8,336 nt of DNA, taken from the NCBI GenBank assembly GCA_903916775.1, contig CAIWXY010000058.1:1-8336 (forward strand), in the 5' to 3' direction. This stretch comes from an uncultured Actinomycetes bacterium. GTDB taxonomy: Bacteria; Actinomycetota; Actinomycetes; Nanopelagicales; Nanopelagicaceae. The notes under the pieces were generated by a model that saw nothing but the letters and a program-made list of their open reading frames with translations, was not told where the DNA came from and did no database searches. Position 1 is the stretch's first letter. Each line of letters begins with the position of its first letter. The position numbers were made by a program, and so were the translations under genes. Of this stretch, positions 1 through 6,273 are shown one piece after another.

Positions 1-1
1 C

Positions 2-694
2 GTCTTAACAATTAACGCACCACTGAGCGTGGGTGATCACAATATATTCGCTGAGTACATCAGCGATGGTAATTACTCTGGAAGTACCTCAGCTTCAATT
101 ACGCAGACGATTACTGCATCTACGGCGGCGATTGCTGTGGTGAGCGACAGCTCGGTTGCTACCCAAGGTTCTAACGTCACATTCACCACTTCTATTGCTT
201 CTACAGGTACAACACCAACGGGAACTGTTCAACTGCTCGTCGATGGCACCCCTGTTGGAAATCACATCCCGTTAGTGTCGGGTATTGCGACGTACACAAC
301 GCATCTCTTGTCACCGGGAAGTCACCAAATTTCAGCTATTTACAGCGGTGATTCCTCTACGCAAGGAGGTACATCTGCTTCGATAACAGAGGTAATTCAG
401 TATCCAGTCACAGTGACTCTCACATCGACAACGGCATCAGCAATTTTCCCTGAGCTGATTGGCTTCTCAGGAACTGTTAGTAGCGCTGGTGGTGCACCAA
501 CAGGCTCTCTTGTCCTAGAAGAAGAGATCTCTGACACCAGCGAAGTGATTCTTGGTACCTGCACGCTTTCATTAGGCGCGTGCACAATCACTCAATCCCA
601 ATTGGCGGTTGGTACTCACCACATTTATGCGGAGTATGACGGATCTGGCATCTACGCCAGCGGTGAGTCAGCTAGCTTGGCCATCGTCGTTTCG
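2..694 (+). repeat. Tandem Ig-like domain repeats (one partial, two complete)
   Basis: Three diverged protein repeats of about 95 residues lie in tandem: 2-115 (C-terminal part only), about 116-397 and about 401-694. Each ends in the same pattern: 'LSVG/LSPG/LAVG', then a His-containing 'H.I.A.Y' strand, then 'DG/GD', then Ser-rich 'S.SASIT' or 'ESASLAI'. Repeats 2 and 3 also share a 'PTG.V.L/PTGSLVL' strand in the middle. The similarity is clear in protein but has decayed in DNA, so these are old duplications. More copies probably lie to the left of the window. Confidence 0.75.
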
Positions 695-1504
695 CAGCAA
701 ACACCTACGGTTCCAACTGTCCCAAGCGGTCCAACACCAACTGCAAGAGCTCCACGAACAACTCCAGTTGTTATTCCAACACCAACTCCTGTTGTAGTTC
801 CCTTTGTGCGAGTTGGTACCTCGCTGGCACTTGTGAATGTACCAACTCAAGCACTGACTGCTCAATTCACTTTCGGAGAGACTCCCGTTAAAACTGTAAG
901 TGCCAAAGTTGTGGTCCCTGTGGGGGCGTTTAGCGTACCTGCTGTCGTGACACTTACTCCAGTGATCACCGATACATCTGTCACAAAGATGCTTCCAGTA
1001 ATTCAAATTAAAGAAACGGCTACCGACGGAAAACCATTGAGCGTGTTGCTTAAACCGATAACACTCGAATTGCCTTACCAATCCAATAAAGAAGTGCCGA
1101 TGACATCTGTCGATGGTGTGCATTGGAGTTCAATTCCAGCGCTGACAAGTGCTCAATTGCCAGCGGGTAGTGGCATCGGTTATTTCATGGCTACTCCGAA
1201 AACGATTGACATCATCACGATGTACACCAGTATTTTCGCTCTAAGAGTTCCTCAAGCAAGATTGTTTGTTTCGGTATCTAGCCAATCAATTGGTGTTGGA
1301 GGCGTGTTAAGTCTTACCAGCACTGGTGGTCGCGGAAGTGGCGTTGTCGTGTATTCAACAACAACCCCACGGGTCTGCGCTGTTGAAGGGTTAACTTTGA
1401 CTGGATTAAGCGCCGGCATCTGCTCGGTGAGCGCCCAGAAGCTCGGCACTGTGGCTTACTTAGATGCCCTCTCTGCCCCCATCACAATTGCGGTGACGCC
1501 TTAA
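2..1504 (+). CDS. Secreted/surface Ig-like repeat protein, 3' part (5' end outside window)
   Basis: The reading frame is open from the left edge, so this is the last 500 residues of a longer protein. The GTG at 29 is an internal valine inside an Ig-like repeat, not a start. Residues below count from position 2. Residues 1-38 are the end of one repeat, with the typical 'G.H.I.AEY..DGNY..S.S' ending. Two further repeats follow at about 39-132 and 134-231, resembling bacterial Ig-like domain 3 (Big_3 type). A Thr/Pro-rich linker spans 233-267. After it comes a beta-rich segment (about 290-415) with a ZU5-like look ('VPVGAF', then 'VDGVHWSSIP'). A final Gly/Ser/Thr-rich module (about 418-500) has a Cys pair at 459 and 474 that could form a disulphide, as expected outside the cell. 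Repeat 3 has another Cys pair (187, 194). The protein ends without an LPXTG motif or a membrane segment, so any attachment must lie upstream or be non-covalent. An adhesin or cell-surface role is inferred; the ligand is unknown. Confidence 0.85.
   Translation, partial: VLTINAPLSVGDHNIFAEYISDGNYSGSTSASITQTITASTAAIAVVSDSSVATQGSNVTFTTSIASTGTTPTGTVQLLVDGTPVGNHIPLVSGIATYTTHLLSPGSHQISAIYSGDSSTQGGTSASITEVIQYPVTVTLTSTTASAIFPELIGFSGTVSSAGGAPTGSLVLEEEISDTSEVILGTCTLSLGACTITQSQLAVGTHHIYAEYDGSGIYASGESASLAIVVSQQTPTVPTVPSGPTPTARAPRTTPVVIPTPTPVVVPFVRVGTSLALVNVPTQALTAQFTFGETPVKTVSAKVVVPVGAFSVPAVVTLTPVITDTSVTKMLPVIQIKETATDGKPLSVLLKPITLELPYQSNKEVPMTSVDGVHWSSIPALTSAQLPAGSGIGYFMATPKTIDIITMYTSIFALRVPQARLFVSVSSQSIGVGGVLSLTSTGGRGSGVVVYSTTTPRVCAVEGLTLTGLSAGICSVSAQKLGTVAYLDALSAPITIAVTP
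698..802 (+). repeat. Thr/Pro-rich linker with a 13-bp direct repeat
   Basis: This part of the Ig-like gene encodes a low-complexity Thr/Pro/Val linker ('TPTVPTVPSGPTPT', later 'IPTPTPVVVP'). The 13-base sequence TCCAACACCAACT occurs at 730-742 and again at 775-787. Such linkers typically separate repeat stalks from terminal domains in surface proteins and may be length-variable between strains. Confidence 0.7.
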
Positions 1505-1598
1505 TTCAATCGTAAAGAGATCTACTCATCTCACCCGCATGCTCACCCTCCGATCTAGATGATTTTGACTCACCCCATGCCACCATTAGAGGGTGAGT
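1505..1598 (+). promoter_or_regulatory. CTCACCC repeat cluster overlapping the regulator start
   Basis: The 88-bp gap before the LuxR-type regulator holds CTCACCC three times in direct orientation (1530-1536, 1542-1548, 1569-1575) and once inverted as GGGTGAG (1591-1597). The last direct copy and the inverted copy extend to a perfect 8-bp inverted repeat, ACTCACCC at 1568-1575 and GGGTGAGT at 1591-1598, separated by 15 nt. The right arm contains the GTG start codon at 1593. A TTGACT resembling a -35 box lies at 1565-1570, but no good -10 follows it. The cluster could be an operator array for the regulator itself (GGGTGAG loosely resembles the MalT box as I remember it), or an RNA hairpin masking the start. 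The repeats are seen directly; their function is inferred. Confidence 0.5.
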
Positions 1599-4208
1599 AA
1601 GCGCCAAGAAAACAGCCAGGGTGATGCGAGAGCTCTGCTCCCAGGCGTATCTCTGAGCCGAATCGCCCCAGTTCCAGCGCTGCCACAGTTCATTTCGCGG
1701 CTACACCTTTTGGATTGGCTCGAAGAGGAGTCCCCGCGATCAATGGTCGTGATGGCTCCCGGTGGCTACGGGAAGACAGTTTTAGCCGCCCAATGGGCAG
1801 CGCGCCATCCTCATGTGACAGCCTGGTACTCGGCATCCCGGCAAGACACCTCGCGAGATGCAATCTTCAACTTTGTTGAATGTATTCGACGAGTGCGGGC
1901 GGATTTCGCATTATGGGTCGATGATATTTCTGTCAAAGATTTTGACCACGTCAAGGTCATGATCCAAATTTGCAATGAGATCGGGACGTGGAACGAAGAC
2001 TTCCACTTTGTCTTCGACAATGTCGACCACTTGCCGCCAGAGCACACTGAAATTTTGCAGGCATGGACAGATAATGCCCCGCTTAACACCAAGACGCTCT
2101 CTATCCGAAGCACGTTGCCTGTTATTACGTACACCCGCCCAGTCAATATGGATGCGATTCGATTTCTTACAAGTGCTGACCTCTCTTTCTCCCAGAGTGA
2201 GATTGATGCCCTGGTTATTGCACAAGGACTAGATCCACATAATCCAGAATTGAAACGAGCGCTGGCACTTGCCGACGGTTGGCCCGCTGGTGTTCAAATG
2301 GTGCTCAACACGATTGCAGCAGATGGAATATTTGACTTCACAACAGCTCGAATCACGCAAGATCTTCGCCATCAAAACATCATCAAGACTGCCTTGTTTT
2401 ATCTGAGTGAAGATCAACTTTTACTTCTTCGCCATATGGCTTTCTACGAGACTTTTGATTTAGCGCTGATCAATGAGATCAACATTATTGCTAGCCCTGA
2501 AGCAGCCTTAAAAGCTTTGGCCCGAGAGAATATTTTTATTATTCAAAGAAGTGATAATCCGGTTAAGTACTCACTCAATGAGATTATCCGAAGTTACTTG
2601 GTAGATGAATTGCGTTTCGAGTCACCACAATTCACAGAAATTGTGCGCAGCACAGCTGATTATTACCTCAAGCATGACGATGTTTTAACAGCTCTGCTTT
2701 TATTTGAGCAGATAGATGATTCCGAGCGTGTACTCGCGCTCGCTTCTGGCAACTTGCTCGACATTATGTTTACAGCCAATCGACAACTTTTCTATCGATG
2801 CATTGAAAACCTAGAAGGGCATATGCAACTTGATGAGGCGGGGTCGTTATATTTACGTGCTGCCTTTGAAGCTGTCACTGGCAATCCCGATGCAGTAACT
2901 GTCCTACATCATCGACTCAAAGAGTCACTTGGAAAAGCACCTAGCCCACATGCGGGTCAACCAGAATTGGCCTTGCTCGAATCTCGTATCACGTTATTAA
3001 ATGGTGACCTCACCGGTGTGATCGCTCAGGCGCAAGCGATGCTGCAATTACCACCACGAGAGCGGACATCCGCTGGTGCTCATGCAGTAACAGTTTTTAG
3101 AGCAGCCGCTACCGCAGCGTTCTTGATGGAAGACCATAAGAATTTAGAGGCAATGCTAGAGGCCGCCTCCGATAATGAAGGCCCTGTGCCTGGGATAGTT
3201 CCTACGATTTCAATTCCAGCCATGAGCGCTCTAGTTGCGCTCGGCGAAGGACGACTTCGTGAGTCGGTAGACCATTCACTCTTTGCGCTCTCCAATGCGG
3301 AAAAAATGAATGTTTCTGGAATGTTCTTTCCATTTGAGGCGGTCTACTGCTTGGCCGACAGTTATCGAGAGTATGCCGATCTCAAGCGAGCTGAAGAGAT
3401 GCTCGTGAAATATTTGCCGCTAGCAGGGCAGTTCAATCAGTCACATTGGATTGCTGCTTTTAAATCTAAACTTGCTCTCATTGCTGTAGGTCGTGGCGAC
3501 ATATCGGAGAGTCTTGCTTACATTAGGTCTGCACGAGAAGTTGTTTCTGGCCAGACATTTTCACCTGATATTTCTAGAATTATTGATGAGCACGAATTGT
3601 TGGTCCGCGTGGCACTCGTCGATAATGAGCGCATCGGAGAACTTCTGTATCGGATGCCACAGACCAGGACCACGAGTTCATTTACAACGAGTTATCAGGC
3701 GCAGCGCGATCCGAGTAATGCTCAGAAGATTTTAGATGCATTTCCCGCCAATAACCCACGCGAGTTTCTCACCAAGGAGCTGATATCGGCCCAAGTGTTT
3801 GGCGAAAACCCTGCACGTGCACGTGAGCATCTGGAACGTGCAATCGATATCGCAATGGAAAATGGTTTTAAAGCCATATTTGGCTTGCAGGGTGCAAGGA
3901 CACAGAACTATCTCCTGGAAATAGCCGCAAAACACCCGACTGTGTATATGGAGCAGTTGGCAACAATGATTAGAGACAAGATCAAGAAGACCGAACACTC
4001 CTCAACCAGCAGTGGAATTCCGTTGACTAAACGAGAGCTAGATATTCTGCGCCGTCTTGCCACTGGATTGCCGATTGTCCAAATTGCAGCGACTCTGCAC
4101 ATCTCTCAGAACACCATCAAGACACACCTGAAAAATCTCTATCGCAAAATGAAGGTCGAATCTCGCGATGAAGCTGTTAATCGGGGTCGGGAGCTATCTC
4201 TTCTGTAA
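1593..4208 (+). CDS. MalT-like LuxR-family transcriptional regulator with STAND ATPase domain
   Basis: The 871-residue protein has the architecture of the large MalT/LAL regulators (MalT itself is about 900 residues). The N-terminal NTPase has a Walker A motif 'APGGYGKT' at 55-62 (Lys61), followed by 'QWAARHP..TAWYS', which matches the family pattern. The Walker B-like strand is 'FHFVFDNVD' at 137-145 (Asp142). The middle, about 330-790, is helical and Ala/Leu-rich, consistent with a TPR-like sensor superhelix. The C-terminal LuxR helix-turn-helix spans 811-871 and carries the expected LT.RE, the IA..L.IS recognition helix with N.IKTHL, and the K..V.SRDEAV end. In this family ligand and ATP binding drive oligomerisation on DNA and activation of target genes; the inducer here cannot be read. 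The GTG at 1593 is the only reasonable start: TAG lies in frame at 1587 and the next Met (51) would cut into the NTPase. No Shine-Dalgarno is visible. It follows the Ig-like gene by 88 bp. Confidence 0.88.
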   Translation: MSKRQENSQGDARALLPGVSLSRIAPVPALPQFISRLHLLDWLEEESPRSMVVMAPGGYGKTVLAAQWAARHPHVTAWYSASRQDTSRDAIFNFVECIRRVRADFALWVDDISVKDFDHVKVMIQICNEIGTWNEDFHFVFDNVDHLPPEHTEILQAWTDNAPLNTKTLSIRSTLPVITYTRPVNMDAIRFLTSADLSFSQSEIDALVIAQGLDPHNPELKRALALADGWPAGVQMVLNTIAADGIFDFTTARITQDLRHQNIIKTALFYLSEDQLLLLRHMAFYETFDLALINEINIIASPEAALKALARENIFIIQRSDNPVKYSLNEIIRSYLVDELRFESPQFTEIVRSTADYYLKHDDVLTALLLFEQIDDSERVLALASGNLLDIMFTANRQLFYRCIENLEGHMQLDEAGSLYLRAAFEAVTGNPDAVTVLHHRLKESLGKAPSPHAGQPELALLESRITLLNGDLTGVIAQAQAMLQLPPRERTSAGAHAVTVFRAAATAAFLMEDHKNLEAMLEAASDNEGPVPGIVPTISIPAMSALVALGEGRLRESVDHSLFALSNAEKMNVSGMFFPFEAVYCLADSYREYADLKRAEEMLVKYLPLAGQFNQSHWIAAFKSKLALIAVGRGDISESLAYIRSAREVVSGQTFSPDISRIIDEHELLVRVALVDNERIGELLYRMPQTRTTSSFTTSYQAQRDPSNAQKILDAFPANNPREFLTKELISAQVFGENPARAREHLERAIDIAMENGFKAIFGLQGARTQNYLLEIAAKHPTVYMEQLATMIRDKIKKTEHSSTSSGIPLTKRELDILRRLATGLPIVQIAATLHISQNTIKTHLKNLYRKMKVESRDEAVNRGRELSLL

Positions 4209-4950
4209 GTTGACCCCGGATTGGGTGATCATAGAAATCATTGATGATCGCAAGGGCTAGCTCGTTCTTCTCTTTAAGCAGCGCATGCGTAGTTCCTGGA
4301 ACGATTGCCAACTGCGAATTAGGAAGCGCGTTGTAGAGATCCACGCCGTGCTTGGTATCAAAGACTTCATCATCGCCATTGAGAACCAACACTGGACAGG
4401 TGATTGTGGCCAGCTCGGCTTCAGTGATATTTGGTTCAGTAGCCCAGACTTCGTGCGCTTTGCGAATAATCCTCTCTTGCCACTCTGGTGAATCGGGGGA
4501 GCGCTCAAGAAACTTAAGCCGCTGCTCATCGCTGATTTCGAAAGTGGATTCATCTAAGCCAAGTTTTAATCCGCAGTCCCATGAATAGTTCACGCCGCCA
4601 GCGACGATAGAGAGGACGAGATCAGGCCGTTTGATAGCTACAAGTAGCGCAATAATTCCGCCATCACTATGACCCAAGAGATGGGTCGGTCCACCAATGA
4701 CATCTTCTATATAAGCAATTGCGTCTGCGGTTTGGAATTCGAAGTGATAGAAACCTTCGCGCACCCCAGTTCTGCCATGTGCAGTTCTGTCGTATCCGTA
4801 GACATGAAATCTATTTTCAGTAGCAGGAAGCACTTGCCAGGCAAAGCTCTCAGTTGAACTTAGGCCGCCGTGCAATAGAAGTACGGGTGCCCCATCCACG
4901 CCATATTCAACGCTCCACGTCTGATGCCCGCGGAGGTTGATATATGACAT
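4177..4950 (-). CDS. Alpha/beta-fold hydrolase
   Basis: The 257-residue protein is a complete alpha/beta hydrolase. The oxyanion-hole motif is 'LLHGG' (HGG at 27-29), followed by 'YGYDRTAHGRT' at 51-61. The nucleophile elbow is 'GHSDGG' with Ser95. The acid is most likely Asp194 in 'VLNGDDEVFD', and the general base is His222 in 'VPGTTHALL'. All three catalytic residues are therefore present and in the usual order. The lid region (about 123-170) is short and charged. No signal peptide or membrane segment is seen, so it should be cytoplasmic. The substrate cannot be deduced; family members include esterases, lactonases and non-heme haloperoxidase-like enzymes. The gene starts 24 bp after the NADH dehydrogenase stop on the same strand and probably shares its transcript. 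I see no clear Shine-Dalgarno before the ATG at 4950. Its last 32 bp overlap the 3' end of the convergent regulator gene. Confidence 0.85.
   Translation of the reverse strand: MSYINLRGHQTWSVEYGVDGAPVLLLHGGLSSTESFAWQVLPATENRFHVYGYDRTAHGRTGVREGFYHFEFQTADAIAYIEDVIGGPTHLLGHSDGGIIALLVAIKRPDLVLSIVAGGVNYSWDCGLKLGLDESTFEISDEQRLKFLERSPDSPEWQERIIRKAHEVWATEPNITEAELATITCPVLVLNGDDEVFDTKHGVDLYNALPNSQLAIVPGTTHALLKEKNELALAIINDFYDHPIRGQLTEEIAPDPD
4182..4218. terminator. Inverted repeat in the convergent gene overlap, candidate bidirectional terminator
   Basis: CGGGGTC (4182-4188) pairs perfectly with GACCCCG (4212-4218) around a 23-nt loop. The structure spans both stop codons of the two convergent genes (TAA of the hydrolase at 4177-4179 on the minus strand, TAA of the regulator at 4206-4208 on the plus strand). 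No strong T-tract follows on either strand, so this is not a textbook intrinsic terminator. It may still slow polymerase or protect 3' ends. Confidence 0.35.
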
Positions 4951-4974
4951 GACTATTGAGGCTCGTATTAAGAA

Positions 4975-6198
4975 TTAGAACGAGTCAAAAATATTGCGGT
5001 TGCCGCGATCGAATGTCAGGTAGTTCCAGCTCCAGTCAACCATGGTGCCGAATTTGTTACGTGCGCCAAGGAGATAGAAGAGGTGCAGGGTCAGCCAACC
5101 AAACCAGGCGATAGGGCCATAAATCTTGATTCCCTTAACCTGAATGATTGCCTTGTTGCGACCAACTGTCGCCATTGAGCCCTTGTCGACATACTTAAAT
5201 TCTCCGAGTGATTCACCCTTAGCAAGACGAAGGATCTGCTTCGCTGCAAAGCGACCTTGTTGCATTGCAACCGGAGCAACCTGTGGCAAGAAGCGACCAT
5301 TGGCACCCTTGGCGCCAGCATCATCACCAACCGCAAAGACATATGGATAGTCAGTTACTTGCAGAGTTGGTTGTGTATCTAGGCGACTTGCAACGATAGG
5401 CAAGCTGAGGTCAGCGACCGCAGGAGAGCCCTTGACGCCAGCTGCCCAGATGATGATCTGTGAATCAATTGCTTCGCCGCTGGCAAAGTTGATGCGACCA
5501 GACTCGACTGAAGATACTGCTGTGTTGAGGAGTACGTTGACGCCGATCTTCTCTAAATATTTCTTGGTACGCGTTGTGAGTGTTTCAGCAAACATTGGAA
5601 GGAGACGAGGGCCAGCCTCAACAAGATAAACGTCAATCAGCTTTGCTGCTTCTTGGTTGTCGTTCTTAAGTGGTCCGCGAACGAGCTCTGCAAGAGCTCC
5701 AGACATTTCGACACCTGTTGGTCCGCCACCAACGACAACAATCTTGAGGCGAGTCTTATCTTCAAATCGGCAGAGATCTTCAAAGCGACGCATTACTTCT
5801 GAGCGGATGGTGATTGATTCATGGATCGACTTCATGCCGAGTGTATTTTCTGCAACGCCCGGGATTCCAAAGTCAGCAGTTACAGACCCCATTGCTACGA
5901 CGAGGTAATCAAATGGAAGGACCTCACTGCTGTCGAGCTTCACGGTCTTGTTCTTATGATCCACCGCGATTGGTGAGCCAAGGCGAAACTTTGTATGGCT
6001 CTTGCGAAGCGCGCCGCGGATCGGGAAGGCAACGTTGTCAGCTGCCATACCGGCAGTTGATACCTGATAAAGCAGGGGTAGGAAGGTCTGGTAGTTGTTG
6101 CGATCTACGACAGTGACATCTGCGCTCTGACCAAGCGCCTCCGCTGCCGCTAGGCCGCCAAAGCCGCCACCAAGGATTACTACGCGTGGTTTTGCCAT
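4975..6198 (-). CDS. ndh: Type II NADH dehydrogenase (NADH:quinone oxidoreductase)
   Basis: The 407-residue flavoprotein should oxidise NADH and pass electrons to the quinone pool at the inner face of the membrane without pumping protons. The FAD-binding motif is 'ILGGGFGG' at 8-15. A second Rossmann motif for NADH is 'VVVGGGPTGVE' at 154-164. The second FAD contact, 'YPYVFAVGDDA', is at 284-294, and the quinone-site signature 'APVAMQQG' is at 308-315. The C-terminal 363-398 is rich in Trp, Leu and Phe ('WFGWLTLHLFYLLG'), like the amphipathic membrane-docking helix of mycobacterial Ndh. I chose ATG 6198 because AGGA sits 7 nt upstream and the protein begins 'MAKPRVVILGGG', as in the family. 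A longer in-frame version to 6318 would run across the promoter and start of the divergent gene. It appears to head a two-gene operon with the hydrolase. Confidence 0.93.
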   Translation of the reverse strand: MAKPRVVILGGGFGGLAAAEALGQSADVTVVDRNNYQTFLPLLYQVSTAGMAADNVAFPIRGALRKSHTKFRLGSPIAVDHKNKTVKLDSSEVLPFDYLVVAMGSVTADFGIPGVAENTLGMKSIHESITIRSEVMRRFEDLCRFEDKTRLKIVVVGGGPTGVEMSGALAELVRGPLKNDNQEAAKLIDVYLVEAGPRLLPMFAETLTTRTKKYLEKIGVNVLLNTAVSSVESGRINFASGEAIDSQIIIWAAGVKGSPAVADLSLPIVASRLDTQPTLQVTDYPYVFAVGDDAGAKGANGRFLPQVAPVAMQQGRFAAKQILRLAKGESLGEFKYVDKGSMATVGRNKAIIQVKGIKIYGPIAWFGWLTLHLFYLLGARNKFGTMVDWSWNYLTFDRGNRNIFDSF

Positions 6199-6205
6199 CT
6201 CTATG

Positions 6206-6209
6206 TCCT
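6206..6209 (-). promoter_or_regulatory. Shine-Dalgarno of the NADH dehydrogenase gene
   Basis: AGGA on the minus strand (TCCT on the plus strand) is 7 nt upstream of the ATG at 6198. It decides the start in favour of the 407-residue protein over the 447-residue alternative. Confidence 0.65.
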
Positions 6210-6218
6210 GACCCTCGA

Positions 6219-6224
6219 AATTTA
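6219..6224 (-). promoter_or_regulatory. Candidate -10 box for the NADH dehydrogenase/hydrolase operon
   Basis: TAAATT on the minus strand lies about 20 bp before the start codon, giving a short leader that would include the Shine-Dalgarno. No convincing -35 box is seen at the usual distance. The prediction rests on the -10 match and position only. Confidence 0.3.
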
Positions 6225-6260
6225 ACTGGAAAAAAGTTCGGTTATTGCCTGGGAGCAGTC

Positions 6261-6266
6261 TACAGT
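6261..6266 (+). promoter_or_regulatory. Candidate -10 box for the SDR gene, implying a leaderless transcript
   Basis: TACAGT ends 7 nt before the ATG at 6274, so transcription from it would begin at or within a base or two of the start codon. No Shine-Dalgarno precedes that ATG. Leaderless mRNAs are common in Actinobacteria, which makes this reading plausible. The -35 side is weak. Confidence 0.4.
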
Positions 6267-6273
6267 TTTCCTC

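Noticed and set aside
29..31. GTG as the start codon of the Ig-like gene
   Set aside because: The frame is open upstream to the window edge, and the upstream codons continue a recognisable Ig-like repeat. No ribosome site precedes it.
668..1123. 151-residue minus-strand open frame
   Set aside because: It lies inside the Ig-like gene. Its Cys/His/Trp/Ser-rich composition is what an antisense reading of Thr/Val/Pro codons gives, and no known domain is seen.
1517..1532. GAGAT/ATCTC hairpin after the Ig-like gene as a terminator
   Set aside because: The stem is only 5 bp and AT-containing, the loop is 6 nt and no T-tract follows.
1553..1560. ATCTAGAT palindrome as an operator
   Set aside because: A single 8-bp AT-rich palindrome is readily expected by chance, and nothing else ties it to regulation.
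1593..4208. Naming the regulator malT
   Set aside because: The architecture is shared by a very broad family, and no maltose genes are present in the window. The ligand cannot be inferred.
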